Assembly: GCA_944372745.1 (NCBI GenBank)
Contig: CALWAB010000081.1
Location: 1 to 13,989, forward strand
Source: an uncultured Clostridia bacterium
Lineage (GTDB): Bacteria; Bacillota; Clostridia; Christensenellales; UBA1242
Length of the DNA: 13,989 nucleotides
Direction of reading: 5' to 3'
In this document: positions 1 through 8,512 of the stretch, piece by piece
How the letters are laid out: each line of letters begins with the position of its first letter
Numbering within the stretch: position 1 is the stretch's first letter
Notes under the pieces: model-generated
Databases searched by the model: none
What the model saw: only the letters and a program-made list of their open reading frames with translations
What the model was told of the DNA's origin: nothing
Position numbers and translations under genes: made by a program

Positions 1-54
1 ATTATAAGTATAATTATGGACAAAGCAATAAGATTTATTGATAGAAATATGTAA
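1..54 (+). CDS. possible C-terminal tail of a truncated upstream gene
   Basis: Frame 1 is open from the first base and ends at TAA 52-54, encoding about 17 residues ending in DKAIRFIDRNM. The only support is position: a clear + strand terminator begins 22 bases after the stop, so some + strand transcription unit must end here. Another frame is open to a TGA at 39-41, so the choice of frame is uncertain. The fragment is too short to identify a family. Confidence 0.27.
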   Translation: MISIIMDKAIRFIDRNM

Positions 55-76
55 AAACTATGTATAAATTTTTTAT

Positions 77-106
77 GGCAAATGTTGAAAACATTTGTCA
101 TTTTTT
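77..106 (+). terminator. rho-independent terminator of the upstream unit
   Basis: A 10-bp stem (77-86 with 90-99, one G-T pair, loop GAA) is followed directly by six T residues at 101-106. The T-run lies on the + strand side only, so it ends + strand transcription from a gene mostly left of the window and separates it from the next promoter. Confidence 0.85.
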
Positions 107-178
107 GTATATTTTAGACAGTTTATTGTGCAAATTAGGTATTGGTGAATTTTAAAAAAACAATATTAAATTTTTTTC

Positions 179-207
179 TTGACAAAGAATTTTTTATGTG
201 ATAAACT
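179..207 (+). promoter_or_regulatory. sigma-A-type promoter of the acidic orphan gene
   Basis: The -35 box TTGACA (179-184) is a perfect match. After a 17-base spacer comes TAAACT (202-207), a 4 of 6 match to TATAAT. The predicted start is near 214, giving a leader of about 12 bases. The -10 region lies inside the inverted repeat at 197-217, so activity is probably controlled by a bound protein. Confidence 0.65.
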
Positions 208-217
208 ACCTATCACA
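197..217. promoter_or_regulatory. candidate operator: perfect 7+7 inverted repeat
   Basis: TGTGATA (197-203) and TATCACA (211-217) are exact reverse complements separated by 7 bases. The repeat covers the -10 box and the predicted transcription start, the usual place for a dimeric repressor. Most of it lies upstream of or at the start site, so it would act as DNA rather than as an RNA hairpin. I noticed no second copy in the window. Confidence 0.5.
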
Positions 218-225
218 GGTGAAAT

Positions 226-744
226 ATGAACAAGAAAGAAATTGCAAGAGCGAAATGGTGCGAAAGAGAAATGAAAAAAGAATTAGCAGATACACAATTA
301 CAAGAAGTATTAAATACTGAAGTGCAATTAGATTTGTCATCAACTGATGATGAAAAAATGCAAAACTTGAGAAAGTTTTTGATAAAACAGATAATTGAAG
401 CGAACAGCCAAAGTGATTTTTTTGAAGATGAAGACAATGTGGAAGACGCCTTAGAAGATTTTATGGATGATGTAAAAGATTATTTTTGGAGACGCTTAAA
501 TAAAGAAAACGGGGCAAATGCCTTCAATATGTATGAAATAAGACATATATATGCAGAAGAATTTGATGGCATTTTTGATAGCATTGAAAATCTTATGAGA
601 GATAAGGTGTATGAATATCTAAAGAATGATTGTAAAAAAGAAGCACAAGAATGTAAAGATATTTTAAAGAGAGAAGATGCACTAATGAATCAAAAGAAAA
701 GAGAAGATTCTATTAGAATGTTCTTTGAAGAATTGAATAAATAA
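226..744 (+). CDS. hypothetical acidic, probably helical cytoplasmic protein (172 aa)
   Basis: I do not recognise this protein. It is rich in charged residues (Glu, Asp, Lys), has no signal peptide or membrane segment, and looks mostly helical. An acidic cluster sits at about residues 65-85 (EDEDNVEDALEDF and following), and the last third alternates Lys/Arg and Glu, ending FFEELNK. The start ATG is supported by AGGTGA at 217-222, which matches the distal part of the anti-Shine-Dalgarno complement. The gene stands alone, with its own promoter, an inverted repeat over the start site and a terminator immediately after the stop. This suggests a separately regulated single-gene unit unrelated to rpoBC. 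Two Cys residues near the C-terminus (about 136 and 142) are too few to call a metal site. A regulatory or stress role is conceivable, but nothing in the sequence shows it. Confidence 0.85.
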   Translation: MNKKEIARAKWCEREMKKELADTQLQEVLNTEVQLDLSSTDDEKMQNLRKFLIKQIIEANSQSDFFEDEDNVEDALEDFMDDVKDYFWRRLNKENGANAFNMYEIRHIYAEEFDGIFDSIENLMRDKVYEYLKNDCKKEAQECKDILKREDALMNQKKREDSIRMFFEELNK

Positions 745-774
745 AAAACTTAGAGTTTTGTACTCTAAGTTTTT
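744..774 (+). terminator. terminator of the acidic orphan gene
   Basis: Stem ACTTAGAG (748-755) pairs with CTCTAAGT (763-770) around a 7-base loop, with A-T pairs extending it and T residues at 771-774. It starts at the stop codon of the orphan gene. The A-run before the stem mirrors the T-run after it, so it may work on both strands. Confidence 0.85.
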
Positions 775-806
775 AATAAGTGATAAATTTTTTTAAATAT
801 AATATG

Positions 807-833
807 AAAGCGACAAATTATTTGTCGCTTTTT
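807..833 (+). terminator. second tandem terminator upstream of rpoB
   Basis: AAAGCGACAAA (807-817) and TTTGTCGCTTT (821-831) form a perfect 11-bp stem with a TTA loop and a short T tail. It follows the first terminator by about 32 bases, so the two together should block nearly all read-through into rpoBC. Confidence 0.85.
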
Positions 834-858
834 CTTTAATTATAGAGAACTCAAAAAG

Positions 859-880
859 TTTTAATGAATTTTCATTAAAA
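859..880. repeat. AT-rich palindrome just upstream of the rpoB -35 box
   Basis: TTTTAATGAA (859-868) and TTCATTAAAA (871-880) are exact reverse complements around a TT centre. The palindrome ends 3 bases before the -35 box of the rpoB promoter. It has no T tail on the + strand, so it is not a + strand terminator. It could be a regulator site or act like an UP element; neither is shown. Confidence 0.5.
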
Positions 881-883
881 TAC

Positions 884-912
884 TTGACTTTAAATTTTAT
901 TTATGGTAATAT
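884..912 (+). promoter_or_regulatory. promoter of the rpoBC operon (extended -10)
   Basis: TTGACT (884-889), a 17-base spacer and TAATAT (907-912), preceded by TGG at 904-906 (a TGn extended -10). The start should fall near 918-919, leaving an untranslated leader of about 196 bases before rpoB. An overlapping TATACT at 910-915 is a closer -10 match but would need a 20-base spacer. Confidence 0.65.
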
Positions 913-918
913 ACTATG

Positions 919-1114
919 TATTTTATCTCAAATTTATTTCATATCTAATTTTTTGCGGTTTAAATAATGTGAAAATGCCATTTATTTAGGCCTTATTTTA
1001 GACTTATTTGGCTTAAAATTTTACAATTTGTATCTAAATACATTTTGTATGATAGCATATTACAAAAAAAATTGCAAGAGAATTGGGTAAAATTTTTTGA
1101 TAGGGAGCATTTAA
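919..1114 (+). promoter_or_regulatory. long 5' leader of rpoBC
   Basis: About 196 AT-rich bases lie between the predicted transcription start and the rpoB ATG, with no open frame of note. Its only clear signal is the rpoB ribosome binding site AGGGAG at 1102-1107, 7 bases before the ATG. Short repeats TGTAT/ATACA/TGTAT at 1029-1050 could form only weak 5-bp stems. I recognise no riboswitch, T-box or ribosomal protein leader here. Confidence 0.45.
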
Positions 1115-4100
1115 ATGATTCAAAATTCAGAAAACGCCAGACAGGCAGTCAAAGTAAAGTATGGTAAACGCGAACGCTTGCAGATATTGCACAGTGATAT
1201 TCCTTTAGAATTACCATACCTTATTTCTATTCAAAAGGACTCTTTCAATAAGTTTATCAATGATGGTATGTGGAACATTATGAAAGAGTTTTCTCCAATT
1301 GTGGATTTCTCAGGGAAGGCAGAACTAAGTTTTCTTTCTGTACGCCTTGACCCACAATTTAAGTACGATAAATACGAATGTATGAGAAGGGGACTTACAT
1401 ACTCATGCCCTATAATGACAACATGTCGTTTAATTAATCGTGAGACGGGTTCTATCATTGAAAAGGAAGTGTACTTAGGTGATATGCCTATGATGACACA
1501 AGAAGGCACTTTCATTATTAATGGTGTTGAGCGTGTTATAGTCAGCCAAATTGTGCGTAGCCCTAGCGTGTATTATAAATCAGAAATGGATAAGACTGGT
1601 ACTCGCTTGTATCAAGGGCAAATGATACCAAACCGTGGTGAATGGATAGAATTTGAAACAACGCCATTAGGTATTATTAAGGCGACTATCAATCGTGCAA
1701 GTAAAATGTCTTTAGGCATCTTTTTGAAGGGTATGCTTTGGTCGTATGACGAATCAAAGGCTTTTATGAAAAAGAAAGGTGTAAAAAAAGAAGATGAGAG
1801 CAATACCAATGTATTTAATGATTATATCATTAATTTATTTGGTGGCGATGAGCTCATTAAAAAAACACTTGAGAAAGAAGCATTCAAGACACCAGAAGAT
1901 TGTTTGCTTGAATTGTCTAAGAAGTTGCGTCCAACAGAACTTCCAAGTGTAGACGCTATTAAGACATATATCAATAATGTGTTCTATACAGAACAAAGAT
2001 ATGATTTGGCACGCGTTGGTCGCTATAAGTTCAACAACAAATTGAGCCTTGCCAATAGAATTATAAAACAAGTACTATTTGAAGATGTTAAACTTGAAGA
2101 TAAAGTGATACCAAAAGGCACTGAAATAGACCGTGATATTGCTTGGGAGATTCAAGATGCAGGCATCAACGAAGTTTGGGTAGATGTAAATGGTCAAGGG
2201 CATAAAGTGATTGGGAATAATACGGTTCACCTTGATAAAGTTATCAAATGTAATCCAGAAGAATTAGGTGTATATGAACTTGTTCATTATCCTACACTTA
2301 TGCAAATAATGTCTGAACATAAGACTAAAGATGAGAGATTGGAAGCAATTAAAGAAAATGTGGACAAATTATGTTCAAAGACTTTGACCATAGATGATTT
2401 GATTGCATCAATTAGTTTCTTGCTTGACTTAAATGCTGGCATTGGTGTTACTGACTATATTGACCACCTTGCTAATCGTAGAGTTTGCCCAGTTGGCGAA
2501 CTTATGGCAGGGGCTTTAAGACAAGGTATGGTAAAACTTGTTAACCTTGCTAAAGAAAGTATGCAAAGTCAAGATTTGACACAAGCAGACCCAACAACAA
2601 TAGTCAATGCTCGTCCTATCAATAAAGAATTGAGAAATTTTGTAGCAACCAGCCAACTTTCTCAAATTATGGACCAAGTTAATCCTATAGCAGAACTCAC
2701 TCAAAAGCGTAGACTTTCGGCTGTCGGTACAGGCGGTATTAAGAAAGAGCGTGCAAGTGCTGAAGTTCGTGATATTCACTATACACACTATGGTAGAATA
2801 TGTCCTATTGAAACTCCAGAAGGGCAATCAGTTGGTCTTATCAACTCTCTTGCTCTTTACGCAAAAATCAATGAATACGGATTTATCTTGTCTCCTTATA
2901 GAAAGATAGATAAGACAACGGGAGTCGTCACTGACCATGTAGATTACCTTATGGCAGACGAAGAGGAAAAATATATAATTGCTCAAGCAACAGAGCCTCT
3001 TGATGAAGAAGGTAGACTCTTGCACGACCGTGTCGTATGTCGCTTTAAGGAAAGAATTATTGAAGTTGACAGAAAGAGAGTCGATTATGTAGAAGTATCA
3101 CCTAGACAATTGCTTTCTGCAGCGACTACTACTATTCCTTTCCTTGAAAATACAGAAGCAAAGCGTGCATTGATGGGTTCAAATATGCAACGCCAAGCAG
3201 TGCCACTTTTGAGAACAGAAGCACCATTTGTTGGTACAGGAATGGAAGAAAAGATTGCTAGAGATAGCGGAGCAATGATTTTAAGCGAAGTTGATGGAAT
3301 TGTCACTTATGTGTCAGGTACAGAAATTCGCGTAATGGGTGATGATGGAAAAGAATACCCACACAAATTGATTAAATTTGTAAAGACAAATAAAGACACT
3401 TGTCTAAACCAAAAGCCTTGTGTAAATAAAGGTGATAGAGTTAAGAAGGGCGAAGTCCTTGCTGATGGTTATTCCACAAACGGCGGAGAATTGGCACTTG
3501 GTAAAAATATGTTGATAGCCTTTATGAACTGGGAGGGTTACAACTATGAGGACTCAATACTTATTTCAGAGCGTTTAGTCAAAGAAGATGTATTTACATC
3601 AATATATTTGACAACAAGTGAAACTAAAGCGCGTGCTACAAAATTAGGTGACGAAGAAATTACTCGTGATATTCCAAATATCAGCGAAGAATCACTTAAA
3701 AACCTTGACGAAAATGGTATTGTTAGAGTAGGTGCTGAAGTTAAACCGGGTGACATTCTTGTCGGCAAGATAACACCAAAGGGAGAAACGGAACTCACCC
3801 CAGAAGAAAGACTTTTGAGAGCAATATTTGGTGAAAAGGCGCGTGAAGTCAAAGACACAAGTTTGACAGTCGACCACGGACAAGGCGGTATAGTGGTAGA
3901 TGTACAAGTATTGTCTAGAAAGAATAAAGACGAACTAGAGCCGGGCGTAAACCAATTAGTACGCGTTACAGTTGCTCAAAAGCGTAAAATTTCAGTCGGC
4001 GATAAAATGTCAGGTCGTCACGGAAATAAGGGCGTTGTATCTAGAGTATTGCCAGTCGAAGATATGCCATTTATGTCCAATGGTCAACCTGTAGATATAG

Positions 4101-4906
4101 TCTTAAACACCTTGGGTGTACCTTCTCGTATGAACCTAGGACAACTTCTTGAAGTCCACTTAGGTTTGATCGCTAAGACTCTCGGTATACATGTGGCTAC
4201 ACCTGTATTTGATGGTTTTAACGAAAATGACATTGAGAAAATGCTGAAAGAGAACGATTTGCCAGAAGATGGCAAGATGACTCTATACGATGGGCGTACT
4301 GGACAACCATTTGATAATAAAGTAACAGTCGGTTATATGTATATGCTAAAACTTGACCATATGGTTGACTCAAAAATGCACGCTAGAAGTATTGGTTCTT
4401 ATGCACTTGTCACACAACAACCACTTGGTGGTAAGGCTATGTTTGGTGGCCAAAAGTTCGGTGAAATGGAAGTTTGGGCAATAGAAGCGTATGGTGCTGC
4501 AAACATTTTGCAAGAAATGTTGACAGTTAAGTCCGATGACATTAGCGGAAGAAATAAAACTTATGAAGCCATTGTCAAAGGCGAACCTATAGCAGAGCCG
4601 GGAGTGCCAGAAGCATTCAAGGTTCTTATGAAAGAATTCCAAAGTTTGGCTCTTGATGTGAGAATTTTGAATGAAGAACATAAGGAAATATCTTTGAGTG
4701 AACTTAGTGATTATGATGTAGATATTAAGAAAGGCATCAAAGAGCGTGATAAAGAACTCAAAGAAATAGAATTAGCAGATGATATTGATGTAGATAATGA
4801 TGGAATTGAGAATTCAAGCTCTAATGACGAACCTATAGAAGCGGTAAGTCCTGAGGAAGACGAATTCGATACTGACGATTTATTTGATGATTTTGATAAT
4901 GATTAG
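1115..4906 (+). CDS. rpoB: DNA-directed RNA polymerase subunit beta
   Basis: Second-largest subunit of RNA polymerase, forming one side of the catalytic cleft. Family blocks run in order: the N-terminal VSQIVRSPSVYY block, the rifamycin region from about residue 510 (SQLSQIMDQ, KRRLSA), HYTHYGRICPIETPEG at about 555-570, KMSGRHGNKG at 964-973, and the C-terminal GGQKFGEMEVWAIEAYGA block that meets RpoC. At 1263 residues it is somewhat longer than the roughly 1190 of Bacillus subtilis RpoB, mainly because of an acidic tail over about the last 55 residues (ending DDLFDDFDND). The ATG is supported by AGGGAG 7 bases upstream. Several residues lining the rifamycin pocket differ from the usual sequence: Gln530 (E. 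coli H526), Ile518 (F514), Val537 (L533), Gln571 and Ser572 (P567, N568). It is followed 13 bases later by rpoC. Confidence 0.99.
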   Translation: MIQNSENARQAVKVKYGKRERLQILHSDIPLELPYLISIQKDSFNKFINDGMWNIMKEFSPIVDFSGKAELSFLSVRLDPQFKYDKYECMRRGLTYSCPIMTTCRLINRETGSIIEKEVYLGDMPMMTQEGTFIINGVERVIVSQIVRSPSVYYKSEMDKTGTRLYQGQMIPNRGEWIEFETTPLGIIKATINRASKMSLGIFLKGMLWSYDESKAFMKKKGVKKEDESNTNVFNDYIINLFGGDELIKKTLEKEAFKTPEDCLLELSKKLRPTELPSVDAIKTYINNVFYTEQRYDLARVGRYKFNNKLSLANRIIKQVLFEDVKLEDKVIPKGTEIDRDIAWEIQDAGINEVWVDVNGQGHKVIGNNTVHLDKVIKCNPEELGVYELVHYPTLMQIMSEHKTKDERLEAIKENVDKLCSKTLTIDDLIASISFLLDLNAGIGVTDYIDHLANRRVCPVGELMAGALRQGMVKLVNLAKESMQSQDLTQADPTTIVNARPINKELRNFVATSQLSQIMDQVNPIAELTQKRRLSAVGTGGIKKERASAEVRDIHYTHYGRICPIETPEGQSVGLINSLALYAKINEYGFILSPYRKIDKTTGVVTDHVDYLMADEEEKYIIAQATEPLDEEGRLLHDRVVCRFKERIIEVDRKRVDYVEVSPRQLLSAATTTIPFLENTEAKRALMGSNMQRQAVPLLRTEAPFVGTGMEEKIARDSGAMILSEVDGIVTYVSGTEIRVMGDDGKEYPHKLIKFVKTNKDTCLNQKPCVNKGDRVKKGEVLADGYSTNGGELALGKNMLIAFMNWEGYNYEDSILISERLVKEDVFTSIYLTTSETKARATKLGDEEITRDIPNISEESLKNLDENGIVRVGAEVKPGDILVGKITPKGETELTPEERLLRAIFGEKAREVKDTSLTVDHGQGGIVVDVQVLSRKNKDELEPGVNQLVRVTVAQKRKISVGDKMSGRHGNKGVVSRVLPVEDMPFMSNGQPVDIVLNTLGVPSRMNLGQLLEVHLGLIAKTLGIHVATPVFDGFNENDIEKMLKENDLPEDGKMTLYDGRTGQPFDNKVTVGYMYMLKLDHMVDSKMHARSIGSYALVTQQPLGGKAMFGGQKFGEMEVWAIEAYGAANILQEMLTVKSDDISGRNKTYEAIVKGEPIAEPGVPEAFKVLMKEFQSLALDVRILNEEHKEISLSELSDYDVDIKKGIKERDKELKEIELADDIDVDNDGIENSSSNDEPIEAVSPEEDEFDTDDLFDDFDND

Positions 4907-4919
4907 GAGAGAAAAATAA

Positions 4920-7900
4920 ATGTTTGAACTCAATAATTTTGATTCTATACAAATAGGTATAGCGTCTCCAGACAGGATTCGCGAGTGGTCACATGGTGAA
5001 GTTACTAACCCAGAAACTATCAATTACCGCACGCAAAAACCTGTAATGGGTGGTTTGTTCTGTGAAAGAATTTTCGGCCCACGCAAAGACTGGGAATGCT
5101 ATTGTGGTAAATATAAACGCATTCGTTACAAAGGTGTCATCTGTGATAAATGTGGTGTCGAAGTTACTTTGTCTAGAGTGCGCCGTGAGAGAATGGGGCA
5201 TATTGAACTTGCTACGCCTGTATCTCACATTTGGTTCTTCAAGAGTGTGCCTAGTAGAATAGGTGTGCTACTTGATTTGACACCAAAGGCTCTTGAACAA
5301 GTACTATATTATGTCAATTATATAGTGCTTGACCCTAAAGATACTGATTTGCAGTTTAAGCAAATTTTGTCTGACCGCGAATATAGAGATTTGGTAGATA
5401 AATTAGGATACAATTCTTTTAGAGTTGGTATGGGTGCTGAAGCAATCAAAGAATTGCTAGATAGACTAGATTTGCCAGCAGAATCTAAAGAGTTGACTGA
5501 AACCTTAAAGACTGCTAAAGGGCAGAGAAGAATTAAGGCAATCAAAAAACTAGATATTGTACAAAGTTTCTTGAAAACAGGTGCAAAACCTAGTTGGATG
5601 ATTCTCGATTGTTTGCCAGTGCTTCCACCTGAATTGCGTCCAATGGTAGTACTTGAAGGTGGTCGTTATGCTACAAGTGATTTGAATGACCTTTATAGAA
5701 GAGTTATTAATAGAAATAACAGACTTAAAAAACTTATGGAACTCGGTGCACCTGAAGTTATCATAAGAAACGAAAAGAGTATGCTTCAAGAGGCAGTTGA
5801 CAGCCTTATTGATAATGGTAAGCGTGGTAAACCAGTTACAGGCGGAGCAAAACAAAGAGAACTCAAGTCTTTGGCTAGTATGCTCAAAGGTAAATATGGA
5901 CGCTTCCGTCAAAACTTACTTGGTAAGCGTGTTGACTATTCTGGTCGTTCCGTTATCGTCGTTGGTCCAGAACTTAAGATTTATCAATGCGGTTTGCCTA
6001 GAGAAATGGCTCTAGAACTATTTAAGCCATTTATAATGAAAAAGCTTGTTGAAATGAACGAAGCACAAAACTTAAAGAGTGCTAGACGCTTGATTGAGCG
6101 TGAGAAACCAGTGGTATGGGATGTGCTTGATGATGTCATAAAGGACCACCCAGTACTTTTGAACCGTGCTCCTACATTGCATAGACTTGGTATTCAAGCA
6201 TTTGAACCGGTGCTAGTCGATGGTAGAGCAATGAAGTTGCATCCACTTGTTTGTATTGGATTTAACGCGGACTTCGATGGTGACCAAATGGCTGTCCATG
6301 TGCCTTTGTCACTTGAAGCTCGTACAGAAGCACGCTTGTTGATGCTTTCATCGAACAACATTCTTAAGCCTTCAGATGGTTCTCCTGTTATGTCCCCAGA
6401 ACAAGACATTGTGCTTGGTGTATATTGGATTACTATCAATAAGAAGGGTGCCAAGGGCGAAGGTATGATGTTTAGTACAGAAGAAGAAGCATTGATGGCT
6501 TATGCACTAAATGTCATTGAATTGCAGGCTAGTATTTATGTAATGCGAACTGCAGAATTTGAAGGTGATATAGTCCGCGGTAGAGTGGAAACTACGGTCG
6601 GTAGAATTATATTCAATAGATGTATTCCACAGTGCTTAGGACTTGTAGATAGAACAAAACGCGAAAATGTCCTTCAATATGAAGTTAACCAAACAGTAGA
6701 AAAGAAATTGTTAGGTGAGATAATTGCAGCCGCTTTTGAAAAAGTTGGGCAGACTGAAACTATCAAGACGCTTGATAAGATTAAGGAATGTGGATTTAAA
6801 TATTCAACTATTGCTGCTGTATCAATTTCTGTCTTTGATATGATTATACCAAAAGAGAAAAAGGAACTTCTTGAAGAAACTCAAAAATTGGTATTGGAAA
6901 ATGAAAAATTGTATCAAAGAGGTTTCATAACTCACCCTGAAAAAGCACAAAAGAATATTGAACTCTGGAACGCTACAACTGAGAAGTTGAAGAAAATAGT
7001 GCTTAATAACCTTGATGAATTTAATAGCCTTAAGATTTTGGCGGATTCCAAGGCTCGTGCTAAAGCGGACCAAATTAACCAAATGTGTGGTATGCGTGGT
7101 ATTATGTCTAACGCATCAGGTGAAAAAGTTGATATTCCTATCAAATCAAACTTCCGTGAGGGTATGTCAACTATTGAATACTTTATGTCTGCTCGTGGTG
7201 CTCGTAAAGGTGTCGCAGATACAGCCCTTAAGACTGCAAGTTCAGGTTATTTGACTCGTAGACTTGTTGTTGCAGCACAAGATGTAGTTATTTCTGAAAT
7301 GGATTGCTTTGCATCTAATGGCGAAAAACCACGCGGTGTAGTAGTGAGAGAGTTGTGGGGAGACGATGCTATCATTGAAACACTGGAAAGCAGAATTTCA
7401 GGTCGTTATACTGTTAGAGATATTGTACACCCTAAGACTAAAGAAGTTATTGTGCCAGCAGACACTATGATTACTCCAGAACAGGCTAAAGCCGTTGAAG
7501 AAGCAGGTATCAAGGAAGTAGAAATTAGGTCTATACCTACTTGTTGCTCAAAACACGGTGTATGTGCTAAATGTTATGGTAGAAATATGGCAGGCACAGG
7601 ACTTGTCAATATTGGTGAGGCAGTAGGTGTCATCGCTGCTCAATCAATCGGTGAACCGGGTACACAGTTGACTATGAAGAACTTCCATAGTGGTGGTGTC
7701 GCAGTCGCAGCCGATATTACAAGTGGTTTGCCTCGTGTCGAAGAAATCTTTGAAGCACGCAAACCAAAAGGTGTCGCAGTAATTACAGACATTGCTGGTC
7801 GTGTAAGTATCAAAGAAGTTAATAAGAGAAATGATATCACAGTCACAAGTAAAGATGGTGAGCAACAATCATATTTATTGCCTTATGGTAAGCGTATGAA

Positions 7901-8507
7901 AGTGGCAGAGGGTGACTATGTAGAAGCAGGTGACGCACTTACAGAAGGTTCATTGTATCCAAATGATATATTGAGAATCAAAGGTGTGAGAGGCGTTCAA
8001 GAATACTTGATTAAAGAAGTATTGCAGATTTATAGACAACAAGGTGTTGCAATTAATGCAAAGCATGTCGAAATAATTGTCCGTCAAATGCTCCGCAAGG
8101 TAATGATAGAAGATGCAGGGGATACAGAATTCTTGCCGGGGCAAACAGTCGATATGACAGAACTTGACGAAGTTAATAAGCAGATGCTTGCACAAGATAA
8201 AGAACCAGCAACAGCTAAGAGATTGTTGTTAGGTATTAGAAAAGCATCACTTGAAAGCAGTTCATTCTTGGCAGCAGCAGCATTTGAAAGTACTTCAAAT
8301 GCGTTGACGGCAGCCGCAGTTAGTGGTAAAGTAGACCACTTATTAGGCTTAGAAGAGAATGTCATTGTTGGTAAACTCATTCCAGCAGGTACAGGACTTA
8401 AACAATATAGACGCATTAATGTAGTTAAACACGACATAAAGCAGGATATGTACGATAATTTGACTAGAGATAATGCGAATAAATACAATTTGAATGAAAG
8501 CAATTAA
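4920..8507 (+). CDS. rpoC: DNA-directed RNA polymerase subunit beta'
   Basis: Largest subunit of RNA polymerase, carrying the catalytic magnesium. Visible landmarks: the N-terminal zinc finger with Cys60, Cys62, Cys75 and Cys78; the invariant NADFDGD at 449-455, whose Asp residues hold the metal; the bridge-helix block beginning near NFREGMS at about 744; the second zinc site, Cys796 with Cys875, Cys882 and Cys885 (Cys876 is extra); and the trigger loop around Met919 and His923. The trigger loop reads TMKNFH where the family usually has TMRTFH. Length 1195 fits Firmicute RpoC. AGGAG at 4905-4909 overlaps the rpoB stop TAG and ends 10 bases before the ATG, so translation is probably coupled to rpoB. 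No rpsL-rpsG-fusA genes follow; a terminator comes directly after. Confidence 0.99.
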   Translation: MFELNNFDSIQIGIASPDRIREWSHGEVTNPETINYRTQKPVMGGLFCERIFGPRKDWECYCGKYKRIRYKGVICDKCGVEVTLSRVRRERMGHIELATPVSHIWFFKSVPSRIGVLLDLTPKALEQVLYYVNYIVLDPKDTDLQFKQILSDREYRDLVDKLGYNSFRVGMGAEAIKELLDRLDLPAESKELTETLKTAKGQRRIKAIKKLDIVQSFLKTGAKPSWMILDCLPVLPPELRPMVVLEGGRYATSDLNDLYRRVINRNNRLKKLMELGAPEVIIRNEKSMLQEAVDSLIDNGKRGKPVTGGAKQRELKSLASMLKGKYGRFRQNLLGKRVDYSGRSVIVVGPELKIYQCGLPREMALELFKPFIMKKLVEMNEAQNLKSARRLIEREKPVVWDVLDDVIKDHPVLLNRAPTLHRLGIQAFEPVLVDGRAMKLHPLVCIGFNADFDGDQMAVHVPLSLEARTEARLLMLSSNNILKPSDGSPVMSPEQDIVLGVYWITINKKGAKGEGMMFSTEEEALMAYALNVIELQASIYVMRTAEFEGDIVRGRVETTVGRIIFNRCIPQCLGLVDRTKRENVLQYEVNQTVEKKLLGEIIAAAFEKVGQTETIKTLDKIKECGFKYSTIAAVSISVFDMIIPKEKKELLEETQKLVLENEKLYQRGFITHPEKAQKNIELWNATTEKLKKIVLNNLDEFNSLKILADSKARAKADQINQMCGMRGIMSNASGEKVDIPIKSNFREGMSTIEYFMSARGARKGVADTALKTASSGYLTRRLVVAAQDVVISEMDCFASNGEKPRGVVVRELWGDDAIIETLESRISGRYTVRDIVHPKTKEVIVPADTMITPEQAKAVEEAGIKEVEIRSIPTCCSKHGVCAKCYGRNMAGTGLVNIGEAVGVIAAQSIGEPGTQLTMKNFHSGGVAVAADITSGLPRVEEIFEARKPKGVAVITDIAGRVSIKEVNKRNDITVTSKDGEQQSYLLPYGKRMKVAEGDYVEAGDALTEGSLYPNDILRIKGVRGVQEYLIKEVLQIYRQQGVAINAKHVEIIVRQMLRKVMIEDAGDTEFLPGQTVDMTELDEVNKQMLAQDKEPATAKRLLLGIRKASLESSSFLAAAAFESTSNALTAAAVSGKVDHLLGLEENVIVGKLIPAGTGLKQYRRINVVKHDIKQDMYDNLTRDNANKYNLNESN

Positions 8508-8512
8508 ATATT

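Noticed and set aside
859..880. Palindrome upstream of rpoB as a third terminator
   Set aside because: No T-run follows on the + strand. On the - strand a short T-run follows, but there is no - strand gene to terminate.
1008..1036. Possible second rpoB promoter TTGGCT-N17-TATCTA
   Set aside because: Only 4 of 6 and 3 of 6 matches in AT-rich DNA where such matches are expected by chance.
1029..1050. TGTAT/ATACA/TGTAT segments as alternative leader hairpins (switch-like)
   Set aside because: Stems of 5 mostly A-T pairs are too weak to call a switch without covariation.
8084..8503. 139-codon open frame antisense to the end of rpoC
   Set aside because: No supporting ribosome binding site seen, and the composition follows from the complement of a highly conserved rpoC region; other antisense frames in rpoB and rpoC are the same kind of shadow.
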